Positions 42,654 through 51,132 of a stretch of 64,000 nt of DNA are shown here, piece after piece (the first letter of the stretch is position 1; each line of letters begins with the position of its first letter). The stretch comes from Microbacterium aurugineum (lineage in GTDB: Bacteria; Actinomycetota; Actinomycetes; Actinomycetales; Microbacteriaceae), in the NCBI RefSeq assembly GCF_023101205.1, contig NZ_CP078078.1:310001-374000 (forward strand), in the 5' to 3' direction. The position numbers and the translations under genes were made by a program. The notes beneath the pieces are model-generated. The model searched no databases. It had not been told where the DNA came from and saw nothing but the letters and a program-made list of their open reading frames with translations.

Positions 42654-43351
42654 GCTACGTGTGGGATCCGCACCTGTTCGTGGAGCTCGGTCTCCTCGCC
42701 TTGGCCTTCGTGCTCTCGGTGGCGGTCGGTGTCGAGCGCTCCCGGAAGCTCAAGAGCGCGGGGCTGCGCACCCACGTCCTCGTCGGGATCGGTTCCGCCA
42801 TCTTCACCCTGATCTCGGCGTACGGATTCGAGGGGGTCCTCGGGCCTGACGTGGCCGTCGACCCCTCCCGCATCGCGGCGCAGGTCGTGTCCGGGATCGG
42901 GTTCCTCGGGGCCGGCGTGATCTTCGTGCGCAACAATGCCGTGTCGGGGCTGACGTCGGCGGCGACCATCTGGGTCGTGGCGGCGATCGGCATGGCCTGC
43001 GGTGCCAACATGCCTCTCCTGGCGATCGCCGGCACCGGGCTGCATCTGCTCACCGTCGGTCCGCTCTCCCGTGTGCGCGATCGTCTGCGCCCGGAGCCCG
43101 AGAGGCTACGGGTCACCGTCCAGTACGAGGCCGATCGGGGTGCTCTCCGTGAGGCGCTCGCGGCCGCCGAGCGACGCGGTCTGCCGGGCACCCTTCTCGG
43201 AGCGGCCCGGATCCACGGCGATTCCGACATGCGCGCGACCCTCGAGTTCGTCGAGGCCTCTCCCGACAAGCGCTCGGACCTGATCGACGCGATCGCGCGG
43301 CTCGATGGCGTGCGTTCGGTCGCCGTCCAGGGAGCCTCCGATGATGATTGA
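42650..43351 (+). CDS. MgtC/SapB-family inner-membrane protein
   Basis: 233 aa. Residues 1-140 hold four to five membrane helices with the MgtC signature GVERSRKLKSAGLRTHVLVGIGSAIFTLIS and VVSGIGFLGAGVIFVRNNAVSGLTSAATIWVVAAIGMACG. The C-terminal 85 residues form an ACT-like soluble domain. MgtC-like proteins affect growth at low magnesium and ATP synthase activity; the exact role here is unknown. AAGGAG lies 6 nt before GTG 42650. The -35 box of the inositol island overlaps its stop codon. Confidence 0.9.
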   Translation: MSYVWDPHLFVELGLLALAFVLSVAVGVERSRKLKSAGLRTHVLVGIGSAIFTLISAYGFEGVLGPDVAVDPSRIAAQVVSGIGFLGAGVIFVRNNAVSGLTSAATIWVVAAIGMACGANMPLLAIAGTGLHLLTVGPLSRVRDRLRPEPERLRVTVQYEADRGALREALAAAERRGLPGTLLGAARIHGDSDMRATLEFVEASPDKRSDLIDAIARLDGVRSVAVQGASDDD

Positions 43352-43376
43352 TGCATATGTAATTACCTGCTAACAT
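43348..43376 (+). promoter_or_regulatory. Promoter of inositol island unit 1, with spacer palindrome
   Basis: A -35 box TTGATG (43348-43353) and a -10 box TAACAT (43371-43376) are separated by the ideal 17 bp. The palindrome GTAATTAC (43359-43366) lies in the spacer and may bind a regulator. Transcription would begin near 43383, giving a 40-nt leader ending in AAAGGA 6 nt before GTG 43423. Confidence 0.65.
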
Positions 43377-43422
43377 TTTTACTGGGCTTCGGTCCGACCG
43401 TTCAATGGAGAAAGGAAATCGA

Positions 43423-44331
43423 GTGATCCGTATCGCGAATGCGCCGGTGAGCTACGGGGTCTTCGAGCTCGCACGCCCGGACCTCGTCGCACTTCCCGAA
43501 GGCGAGGAACTTGCGCGCTGGATCAGCGAGGCCGGCTACCAGGGCATCGATCTCGGACCGGTCGGACTTCTCGGACGAGGCGCGGAGCTGACGGATCGCC
43601 TGCGGCGCCACGGCCTCGAACTCGCGGGCGGATGGGTGGACCTTCCGTTCGCCGGTGCCGACGACGACTTCGCCCGCGCGATGGCGAACCTCGATGACAT
43701 CCTCGACGTGTTCGTCGCTGCGGCGGAGACCGGGCCGCCCCTTGCTCCTCTGCCCACGCTCGCCGACTCGGGCAGCGCGGCACGCAAGGCGCGTCCTGGT
43801 GGCGCTCCCGAACTCACGCTCCGTGGGGACGACTGGGCGCGGTTCGCCGATCGCGTCAACATCGCGACGGCGCGTGTCCGCGATCGCGGGCTCGAGCCGA
43901 CCTTCCACCACCACGCGTGCACGTATGTCGAGACGCCCGAAGAGGTCGACGCGCTGCTGGCATCGACCGACGTCGGTCTCACCTTCGACTCCGGTCACCT
44001 CCTCATCGGGGGCGGCGACCCGCTGCCCGACTTCCGCCGGTGGCGTGACCGCATCAATCACCTGCACCTCAAGGACGCGCGCACGCGGATCCTGCACGAG
44101 GCGTTGCAGGCCGATGACCCGATGCGCTCGGTCTGGGAGAAGCGCGTCTTCGTCCCGCTGGGGCAGGGGGATCTCGCCGTCACCGAACTCGTGGACGAGA
44201 TCATCGGCAGCGGATACAGCGGCTGGCTCATCGTCGAGCAGGACGTCGTGCCGCGCTCGACCGCTGAGGTCGAGCGGGCCAAGGCCGAGCAGGTCGCCAA
44301 CCGTGACGCCTTGCGGGCGTGGTTCGCGTGA
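43423..44331 (+). CDS. IolE-like inosose dehydratase / sugar phosphate isomerase-epimerase family
   Basis: 302 aa TIM barrel of the AP endonuclease 2 family. The opening IRIANAPVSYGVFEL matches the N-A-P-x-S-W-G-V group found with inositol genes. FHHHACTYVETPEEVDALL, LTFDSGHLLIGGGDPLPDF and NHLHLKDAR carry the metal ligands (Glu, Asp, His) of IolE. The expected reaction is dehydration of scyllo-inosose to the trihydroxycyclohexanedione that IolD cleaves. GTG 43423 has an AAAGGA site; ATG 43405 has none. The related fold also includes keto-glycoside lyases and epimerases. It overlaps the next gene by 4 nt. Confidence 0.78.
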   Translation: MIRIANAPVSYGVFELARPDLVALPEGEELARWISEAGYQGIDLGPVGLLGRGAELTDRLRRHGLELAGGWVDLPFAGADDDFARAMANLDDILDVFVAAAETGPPLAPLPTLADSGSAARKARPGGAPELTLRGDDWARFADRVNIATARVRDRGLEPTFHHHACTYVETPEEVDALLASTDVGLTFDSGHLLIGGGDPLPDFRRWRDRINHLHLKDARTRILHEALQADDPMRSVWEKRVFVPLGQGDLAVTELVDEIIGSGYSGWLIVEQDVVPRSTAEVERAKAEQVANRDALRAWFA

Positions 44332-45491
44332 GCGTCACCCGCGTCGCCGTCATCGGGTTGGGGGCGATCAGCCAGAGCGTGCACCTGCCGATGCTGCGCA
44401 GGAACGCGGAGGGCTTCGAGATCGCCGCACTCGTCGATCTCTCCGCCGAGCGCACCGCCGACATGGGAGCCCGCTACGGCGTCGCCGCGGACCGCCGGTT
44501 CTCGTCGGTCGATGCCCTCGTCGCTGCGAAGGACGACGGTGTGCTCGCGATCGACGCCGCCATCCTCGCCACCACCGGCTCCCACGCCGGCGACACGCTG
44601 CGGCTCGTGAAGGCCGGCATCCGTGTGCTCGCCGAGAAGCCCCTCGCCTACTCGATCGCCGAGCTCGACGCCCTTGCCGCCTACGCCGTGGACGCCGGGA
44701 TCGACCTGCGTGACTGGGTGCGCGTCGGCTACATGAAGGAGTACGACCTCGCGTCGCAGCACGCGAAGCGCCTCCTCGCCGACGTCGACCTGCGTGCGAT
44801 CAGCGTGCAGGTGATGCACCCGCTGGACGGCTCGCAACTGGAGTACGCCCGCCTCGCGGCGCGCACCCACGACGTCTCCGCGGAGGTGCTCGCCCCGCTG
44901 ATCGCAGCGACGGGGACGATCGTGGACTCGGCCGTCGGCGCCGACCTCCCGACCGACCTGCGCACGCTCTACACGAACGTCGTGCTGGGTTCCATCGTCC
45001 ACGACGTCGGACTGCTCCGTATGCTCGTCGGCGGTCTGGGCGATGTCGACTTCGCCCAGCACTGGGGTCCGAAGATGCCGGGATCGGTGCACCTGCGGGG
45101 CACGCTCGCTCGTGACGATACCCCGTGGACCCTCGATTGGCACTACATCGACGGTTACCCCGACTACCAGGAGACCGTCACCTTCCATCACGAGACCGGA
45201 ACCGTCGAACTGCTCTTCGGTGTTCCGTACGTGACCAATCTCCCCACCGTCCTCCGCGTGACGGAGAGTCACCCGGAGCTCGGCATCCGCGTGAGCGAGT
45301 CGCGGTGGATGCAGCAAGAGGCTTTCGAGAACGAACTGTTCGCGCTGGCGGCACTGGTCCGCGGCGAGCGTCCCGACGGGGCGAGCGTCGAGGAATCGAT
45401 GGCCGACGTGCGGGTCGGGCAGCGGATGATCCGCGCGCTCGCGCTCTCGAAGGGCGTCACGCTCGACCTGGGCGTCGAAGCCGCGCAGTAG
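44328..45491 (+). CDS. Gfo/Idh/MocA-family NAD(P)-dependent dehydrogenase (possible inositol dehydrogenase)
   Basis: 387 aa. The N-terminal Rossmann domain starts VAVIGLGAISQSVHLPML and has the family lysine motif LAEKPLAYSIAELD. The C-terminal beta-sheet domain includes VGYMKEYD and NVVLGSIVHDVGLLRML. It is the only candidate for the IolG step (inositol to scyllo-inosose). The active-site motif normally seen in IolG (GFNRRYD-like) is replaced by VGYMKEYDLAS, so the substrate may be a glycoside or another cyclitol. GTG overlaps the stop of the IolE-like gene (GTGA). Confidence 0.78.
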   Translation: MSVTRVAVIGLGAISQSVHLPMLRRNAEGFEIAALVDLSAERTADMGARYGVAADRRFSSVDALVAAKDDGVLAIDAAILATTGSHAGDTLRLVKAGIRVLAEKPLAYSIAELDALAAYAVDAGIDLRDWVRVGYMKEYDLASQHAKRLLADVDLRAISVQVMHPLDGSQLEYARLAARTHDVSAEVLAPLIAATGTIVDSAVGADLPTDLRTLYTNVVLGSIVHDVGLLRMLVGGLGDVDFAQHWGPKMPGSVHLRGTLARDDTPWTLDWHYIDGYPDYQETVTFHHETGTVELLFGVPYVTNLPTVLRVTESHPELGIRVSESRWMQQEAFENELFALAALVRGERPDGASVEESMADVRVGQRMIRALALSKGVTLDLGVEAAQ

Positions 45492-45508
45492 TTCACCCAC
45501 ATCCGCGA

Positions 45509-45526
45509 CCGAGCGCATCCGCTCGG
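45509..45526 (+). other. Intercistronic hairpin before the solute-binding protein gene
   Basis: CCGAGCG (45509-45515) pairs with CGCTCGG (45520-45526) around a 4-nt loop, in the only sizeable gap (61 nt) of unit 1. Such stems often protect the 5' end of binding-protein mRNA or reduce read-through, so the lipoprotein is made in excess over the permeases. Confidence 0.6.
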
Positions 45527-45552
45527 CGTTCAGCGATACAGAAAGGTCAGAA

Positions 45553-46962
45553 ATGGTCACGTACGGAAAGCGCCGCCTGCTTGCGGCGTTCGCCCTCACC
45601 ACTGTCGGTGCGGTCGTCCTGGCTGGCTGCTCCGGTGGATCGGAGCCGGAGACCGAGGACGAATCCGGGCCGGTCACCCTCACCCTCACCACCAACTCCA
45701 TCACCGGCGGCAAGAACAGTGCCGAAGCGGACTGGATCGCGGACTGGGTCATCCCCGAGTTCGAGAAGGCCATGGACGCGGAAGGCAAGGACGTCACCGT
45801 CGAGTTCCAGCCGCAGGGCGTCGACGATGAGGACTACAAGACCAAGATCGCCCTCGATCTGCAGTCCGGCAAGGGCGCCGACATCATCGGGATGGACGGC
45901 ATCTGGGTCGGCGAGTTCGCCGAGGCCGGATACATCAAGCCGCTCTCCGACGTCGGCGGCAAGGCGGTCGACGACTGGGACGGCTGGGCGCAGATCCCCG
46001 ACGCCGTGCAGAACGCCCTCTCGTTCGACGGCGACCGCTATGGCGTCCCGCAGGGCGCCGACGGTCGCGTGCTGTACTACAACAAGGACCTCTTCGCCCA
46101 GGCGGGGCTCGATGAGGACTGGGCTCCGGAGAGCTGGGACGACATCCTCGACGCGGCGCGCGACCTCAAGGACCTCGACGGCGTCACCCCGATCCAGCTG
46201 AACGCCGGTACGGCGATGGGCGAGGCGACGACGATGCAGGGTCTGCTTCCGATGCTGGTCGGCACCGGAGAGCAGGTGTACGAGGACGGCAAGTGGATCG
46301 GTGCCACCGACGGCATGGAGAAGACGCTCGACCTGTACGAGACGATCTACGTCGACGAGGGGCTCGGTGACCCGGTCCTCCAGCAGGAGGCGTCGGGACG
46401 CGACACCTCGTTCCAGCTCTTCGCCGAGGGCAAGATCGGCATCCTGCTCGAGGGCGACTACTTCTGGCGTTCCGTGATCAACCCCGCGGAGGGTGTGGGC
46501 ACGGCGCCGATGGCCGATCGCGACACCACCGTCGGGTACGCCAAGATCCCGGCGATCGAGCCGGGCGACGGCATCAACGATCAGGACTACGTCTCGATGT
46601 CCGGGGGTACCGGGCGTGTGCTCAACCCCAACTCGAAGCACGCCGCGCTCGCCTGGGAGCTGCTCGCCTTCATGAACTCGCCGGAAGCCTACGAGGCGCG
46701 TGCCGCCGGCACGCTCTCGATCTCCCCGCGCAACGACGTGAACGAGAAGCTCCTGTCGTCCGACCCCATGCTGACGTTCGTCAGCGAAGAGGTCCTGCCG
46801 ATCACCGCCTACCGTCCCGGCCTGGCCGCCTACCCGCAGGTGTCCGTGCTGCTCCAGCAGGCCACGCTCGACGTCGCCACCGGGACGTCGGTCGATGACG
46901 CCCTGGAGACCTACGTCCGTGGTCTCGAAGGCGTCGTGGGCCCGGACGCGATCTCCGAGTGA
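45553..46962 (+). CDS. Sugar ABC transporter solute-binding lipoprotein (CUT1 type)
   Basis: 469 aa. The signal peptide ends in the lipobox VLAGC (Cys about residue 26), so the mature protein is lipid-anchored outside the membrane. The family 1 binding-protein pattern is evident in DIIGMDGIWVGEFAEAGYIKPL, VPQGADGRVLYYNKDLFAQAGLD, ESWDDILDAARDL and FAEGKIGILLEGDYFW. CUT1 binding proteins usually take di- or oligosaccharides and glycosides rather than free polyols. AGAAAGG precedes the ATG. Confidence 0.93.
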   Translation: MVTYGKRRLLAAFALTTVGAVVLAGCSGGSEPETEDESGPVTLTLTTNSITGGKNSAEADWIADWVIPEFEKAMDAEGKDVTVEFQPQGVDDEDYKTKIALDLQSGKGADIIGMDGIWVGEFAEAGYIKPLSDVGGKAVDDWDGWAQIPDAVQNALSFDGDRYGVPQGADGRVLYYNKDLFAQAGLDEDWAPESWDDILDAARDLKDLDGVTPIQLNAGTAMGEATTMQGLLPMLVGTGEQVYEDGKWIGATDGMEKTLDLYETIYVDEGLGDPVLQQEASGRDTSFQLFAEGKIGILLEGDYFWRSVINPAEGVGTAPMADRDTTVGYAKIPAIEPGDGINDQDYVSMSGGTGRVLNPNSKHAALAWELLAFMNSPEAYEARAAGTLSISPRNDVNEKLLSSDPMLTFVSEEVLPITAYRPGLAAYPQVSVLLQQATLDVATGTSVDDALETYVRGLEGVVGPDAISE

Positions 46963-47909
46963 CCATGACGCAAGCAACGATGCCGGCGGGGAGCGTCACC
47001 GCTCCCCGCCGGCGCCGCGCGGAGGATGTCGCCGGTCTCGGCCGGGCGAGGGCGACCCTGTTCGCGGCGCCCGGTCTGCTCCTGATCGGCCTGTTCCTCC
47101 TCTTCCCGGCGCTCTGGACCGTCTACCTCGGGATGACCAACTACCGGCTCACCGGCTTCGCCGCCGCCAACCCGGAGTTCGTCGGACTCGAGAACTTCTC
47201 CACGGCGCTCAACGACCCGCGGTTCTGGAACTCGCTGTGGCTGACGCTGGTGTTCGTGCTGGTGTCGGGGATCATCGGGCAGACCGTCCTCGGCTTCGCG
47301 CTCGCCTGGATGCTGCGCAACGTGCGGGCCGGCGTCAAGACCTTCGTCGAGACGCTCGTCCTCGCGGCCTGGGTGATCCCCGCATCGGTCGCCTCGTTCC
47401 TCTGGCTCGCGCTCCTCGACCGGCGCACGGGCACTCTGAACTCCCTTCTCGGGACAGAGGGGGCGGCCTGGCTCATCGAGCATCCGATGGAGTGCATCAT
47501 CATCTTCAACATCTGGGTCGGGACGGCGTTCTCGATGCAGTTGTTCTCCTCGGCGATCAGCGCTGTCCCGCCGTCGCAGCTTGAGAGCGCCCGCATGGTC
47601 GGGGCCAACACGTGGCAGCAGCTGCGTGATGTGATCCTCCCCAACATCAAGGGGCACCTGCTGACCAATACGTTGCTGATCACGCTGTGGACCTTCAACA
47701 CCTTCACCCCCTACCTGCTCACCGCGGGCGGGCCGAACGGTCAGACCGACATCCTGTCGGTGTACATCTACCAGACCGCCATCCCCGGCGGGCAGCTGGG
47801 ACTCGGAGCGGCGATCTCGTTGATCATGCTCCTCATCAACCTCGTGATCGCGCTGATGTACACGCGCGTCTCGCGAGGGAAGAGCTCGAAGAAGAAGGTG
47901 CGCTCATGA
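46959..47909 (+). CDS. Sugar ABC transporter permease (MalF-like)
   Basis: 316 aa with six membrane helices. The EAA loop contacting the ATPase is seen as SQLESARMVGANTWQQLRDVILPNIKGHL. TMs begin with LFAAPGLLLIGLFLLFPALWTVYLGMTNY, typical of MalF-like CUT1 permeases. GTG 46959 overlaps the binding-protein stop by 4 nt and the stop overlaps the next permease by 4 nt. Confidence 0.93.
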   Translation: MTMTQATMPAGSVTAPRRRRAEDVAGLGRARATLFAAPGLLLIGLFLLFPALWTVYLGMTNYRLTGFAAANPEFVGLENFSTALNDPRFWNSLWLTLVFVLVSGIIGQTVLGFALAWMLRNVRAGVKTFVETLVLAAWVIPASVASFLWLALLDRRTGTLNSLLGTEGAAWLIEHPMECIIIFNIWVGTAFSMQLFSSAISAVPPSQLESARMVGANTWQQLRDVILPNIKGHLLTNTLLITLWTFNTFTPYLLTAGGPNGQTDILSVYIYQTAIPGGQLGLGAAISLIMLLINLVIALMYTRVSRGKSSKKKVRS

Positions 47910-48760
47910 TGACCACCATCAAGACCGTCGTGCGCGACCGGTCGGTGACCCATTTCGTGTCGCGGATCCTCTTCACGATCGTGATCGTGCTCGTGTCCCT
48001 GTTCTTCGCGCTGCCGATGGTGTGGCTGGTCCTGGCTCCGTTCGACGCGACGCCGTCGCTGACGGTGTCGTGGCCGGACTGGACGCTCGACAACTTCGCC
48101 CGCCTGGCGGAGAACCCGTACGCCCTGAAGTCGATCCTCAACTCCTTGATCCTCGGCATCGGGACCATGGCGCTCGTGATCGTGCTCGGAGCCCTGGCCT
48201 CGTACGCGATGAGCCGGATCAGCATCCCAGGGCGCGACGGCATCCTCTACGGGCTGCTGCTCCTGTCGTCCATCGTGACGGGGACGGCCGCGATGGTCCC
48301 GACCTTCCAGCTCATCAATCAGCTGCAGCTGATCAACACCCACGTCGGCGTCATCCTCGTGCTGGCCGGCGGGATCCTCCCGACGGTCATCTTCATCCTC
48401 AAGGACTTCATGGATTCCATCCCGAAGTCGTACGAGGAATCGGCACGGCTCTACGGTGCGGGCCCCTTCCGCATCCTCAAGGACGTCGTGGTGCCGATCG
48501 CCCGTCCGGGCCTCGCGTTCATCGCGATCTGGACGATCGTGCAGGTGTGGGGCAACTTCCTCGTGCCGTTCCTGCTTCTACGCACGCCCGACATGCAGCC
48601 GGCCGCCGTGCTCATGTACACCTTCTACACCGAGAGCGGCCAGGCCGATCTCCGACTGATCTCGGCGTTCTCGCTGGTGTTCTCGGTGCCCGTCCTTCTC
48701 ATCTACTTCTTTGTGAACCGCCGCTACGGTTTCCGCTTCCACGGAGGGATCAAGTCCTGA
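47906..48760 (+). CDS. Sugar ABC transporter permease (MalG-like)
   Basis: 284 aa, six membrane helices. The EAA loop is KSYEESARLYGAGPFRILKDVVVPIARPGL, and LILGIGTMALVIVLGALASYAMSRISIPGRD is a typical MalG segment. It pairs with the MalF-like permease. ATG overlaps upstream by 4 nt; the stop overlaps the ATPase start by 1 nt (TGATG). Confidence 0.93.
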   Translation: MMTTIKTVVRDRSVTHFVSRILFTIVIVLVSLFFALPMVWLVLAPFDATPSLTVSWPDWTLDNFARLAENPYALKSILNSLILGIGTMALVIVLGALASYAMSRISIPGRDGILYGLLLLSSIVTGTAAMVPTFQLINQLQLINTHVGVILVLAGGILPTVIFILKDFMDSIPKSYEESARLYGAGPFRILKDVVVPIARPGLAFIAIWTIVQVWGNFLVPFLLLRTPDMQPAAVLMYTFYTESGQADLRLISAFSLVFSVPVLLIYFFVNRRYGFRFHGGIKS

Positions 48761-49833
48761 TGGCCGCCATCATTGCAACCGAACTCGTCAAGGAGTACCC
48801 CGGCGGGGTGCGCGGCGTCGACAGCGTCGACGTCGAGATCGCGGACGGCGAGTTCTTCGCGCTGCTCGGTCCTTCCGGGTGTGGGAAGACCACGCTGCTG
48901 AGGTCGATCGCGGGCCTGGAGAGCATCACCTCCGGAAAGCTCACGATCGGCGAGAAGGACGTGACCAATGCCGAGCCGGGTGAGCGCGGCGTGGCGATGG
49001 TGTTCCAGGACTACGCGCTGTTCCCGCACATGGACGTCGGCGACAACATCGCCTACCCGCTCCGGATCCGCCGAGTGGGCAAGGGAGAGCGTCGCACCAC
49101 CGCGGAATCCGTCGCGAACGGTCTGTCGCTCAACGGCCTGATCGAGCGCCGACCCGGTCAGCTCTCCGGTGGCCAGCAGCAGCGCGTGGCCCTCGCTCGC
49201 GCCGTCGCGACCCGGCCCGATGTACTGCTGTTGGACGAGCCGCTGTCGAACCTCGATGCGCGTCTGCGGCTCGAGGCGCGGACCTTCCTGAAGGAGTTGC
49301 AGCGCGACCTCGGTGTCACCACCGTGTTCGTGACGCACGACCAGGCGGAGGCTCTCGCTCTCGCGGATCGGATCGCCGTCATGAAGGCGGGGAAGCTCCA
49401 GCAGATCGGCTCTCCGCGGGAGATCTTCCACCGTCCGAACAACACCTTCGTCGCCGGGTTCATCGGCTCCGTGCCGATGAACCTCCTCGAGACGACGGTC
49501 GCGGCCGGTCATGTCCGCATCGGCGACGCGGATGTCCCGGTCCCGCCGGAAGCCGCCGCGGCGGTGAGGGATGGGCAGACCGTGAGCTGGGGCATCCGTC
49601 CCGAGTACCTGCGCTGGTCGGCCGAACCCGTCGCGGACGGAATCGCGGCGGAGGTCGTCGTGACCGAAACCCTCGGTGCGACGAGCCTCGTGCTCGTGAG
49701 CGCGGGGGAGCACAAGCTCCAGGTCGTCGTTCCCGAGGAACAGGAGCCCGCCGCGGGCGACCGTGGCTGGATCGTCCCGCAGCTCAACCGCGCGCTGCTG
49801 TTCGACGCCGAGAGCACCGAGCGGATCGGCTGA
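48760..49833 (+). CDS. Sugar ABC transporter ATPase (MsmK/UgpC/MalK type)
   Basis: 357 aa. Walker A GPSGCGKTTLLR, signature LSGGQQQRVALARA, Walker B VLLLDEPLSNLDARLR and H-loop VFVTHDQAEAL. A C-terminal TOBE/OB domain (about 240-357) is present with SWGIRPEYLR and VVTETLGATSLVLV. Most actinobacteria share one MsmK among importers, so a dedicated ATPase in the operon is notable. TGATG overlaps at both ends couple it to its neighbours. Confidence 0.93.
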   Translation: MAAIIATELVKEYPGGVRGVDSVDVEIADGEFFALLGPSGCGKTTLLRSIAGLESITSGKLTIGEKDVTNAEPGERGVAMVFQDYALFPHMDVGDNIAYPLRIRRVGKGERRTTAESVANGLSLNGLIERRPGQLSGGQQQRVALARAVATRPDVLLLDEPLSNLDARLRLEARTFLKELQRDLGVTTVFVTHDQAEALALADRIAVMKAGKLQQIGSPREIFHRPNNTFVAGFIGSVPMNLLETTVAAGHVRIGDADVPVPPEAAAAVRDGQTVSWGIRPEYLRWSAEPVADGIAAEVVVTETLGATSLVLVSAGEHKLQVVVPEEQEPAAGDRGWIVPQLNRALLFDAESTERIG

Positions 49834-51089
49834 TGGGCACCGTCCGCACCACCCTCCATCTCACGCACGACATCCAGAACGCCGATCGCTACGTGCGGGT
49901 GCCGTTCGACGTGCCCTCGGGCACGGATTCGCTCGAGGTGCGCATCTCCTACGACACCGAGGCGGCCGTGATCGACCTCGGCTGCGAGGGGGCGGCAGGG
50001 TGGCGCGGATGGTCCGGCGGCGCGCGGACCACGTACGTGATCCGCACGGACGACGCCACCCCGGGGTACCTTCCCGGGCGCCCGGAAGAGGGCGAGTGGA
50101 ACGTGATCCTCGGGGTGCACCGACTGAGCGCCGGTGGCGCCGACGTCATGGTCGAGATCCTCCTGCCCGCGGAATCGACGATCGACCACGGCCCGGTCGT
50201 CGCCCCCGTGGCGGGGGTGCCCCGCGGAAGCTCGAGGAACCTCCCCGCCTCCGCAGGTCTGCGGTGGTTCGCCGGCGACTTCCACGCGCACACCCTCCAT
50301 TCGGACGGCCGCGAGAGCATCTCCGGCCTGGCGGCACTCGGGGTGAGCGCCGGACTCGACTTCCTGGCCGTCACCGACCACAACACCACGAGCCACCACG
50401 CGCATCTCCCCGGGATCGGGGAGCAGCATGCGATCACGCTGCTGCCCGGCCAGGAGGTGACCACGCACCGTGGTCATGCGAACGCCTTCGGGGACATCGG
50501 CTGGATCGACTTCCGCCGCCCCGCGCAGGAATGGGTCGACGAGGTCGAGCGCCGTGGCGGCGTCCTGAGCGTGAACCACCCGATCTCGGGGGACTGCTCG
50601 TGGCTGCACCCGCTCTCGCGCCTGCCGCGTGCCATCGAGCTCTGGCATTCGACGTGGTACCGCGAGCTCATCGCCACGTCGCCGCTCGCGTTCCACGAGC
50701 GCTGGGGCAAGGACGCCGTCCTCCTCGGCGGTGCCGACTTCCACATGCAGAGCCAGGGCATCGGGCCCGGTACGCCGACCACCTGGGTTGCCGCGGAAGA
50801 CGCCTCGCCCGAGGCGATCCTCGCCGGAGTCGCTGCGGGGAGGACCGCGATCATGGGCGGGGTCACCGTGCGGGACGGACTCAGCGCACCCGACCTCTTC
50901 ACCGCCCCGGTCCTTCTGCGCGTCGATGACGAACTGCTCGCCGTCGACGCCGACGGTCTGATCCTCGTCGACGGTGCCGGTGAACGCCGCTCGGTGCACG
51001 GAGACCTCGCCTCTTTCGCCGCCGATCGGGCCGCCGGCCCCTACTACCTGCTGCATCCCGACCGCAGCATCGCCGCCCTGTGCGCCTGA
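49833..51089 (+). CDS. PHP-domain metallohydrolase, CehA/McbA-like
   Basis: 418 aa. An N-terminal beta-rich domain of about 140 residues (TLHLTHDIQNADRYVRVPFDVPSG) precedes a PHP domain. The metal ligands are visible in FHAHTLHSDGR, FLAVTDHNTTSHH, LPGQEVTTHRGHANAFG, NHP and GGADFHMQ. CehA/McbA-family proteins are metal-dependent esterases or phosphoesterases. No signal peptide, so it is cytoplasmic. Its place between the importer ATPase and the GH38 gene, coupled by a 1-nt overlap, suggests it removes a phosphate or ester from the imported compound. Confidence 0.8.
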   Translation: MGTVRTTLHLTHDIQNADRYVRVPFDVPSGTDSLEVRISYDTEAAVIDLGCEGAAGWRGWSGGARTTYVIRTDDATPGYLPGRPEEGEWNVILGVHRLSAGGADVMVEILLPAESTIDHGPVVAPVAGVPRGSSRNLPASAGLRWFAGDFHAHTLHSDGRESISGLAALGVSAGLDFLAVTDHNTTSHHAHLPGIGEQHAITLLPGQEVTTHRGHANAFGDIGWIDFRRPAQEWVDEVERRGGVLSVNHPISGDCSWLHPLSRLPRAIELWHSTWYRELIATSPLAFHERWGKDAVLLGGADFHMQSQGIGPGTPTTWVAAEDASPEAILAGVAAGRTAIMGGVTVRDGLSAPDLFTAPVLLRVDDELLAVDADGLILVDGAGERRSVHGDLASFAADRAAGPYYLLHPDRSIAALCA

Positions 51090-51132
51090 CCGGCCGCACG
51101 CATCTTCCGCAGAGAATCAGGAGTCCCCGCCC

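Noticed and set aside
43405..43422. ATG 43405 as the start of the IolE-like gene
   Set aside because: It has no ribosome site; its own codons contain the AAAGGA site for GTG 43423, which also gives the family-typical N-terminus.
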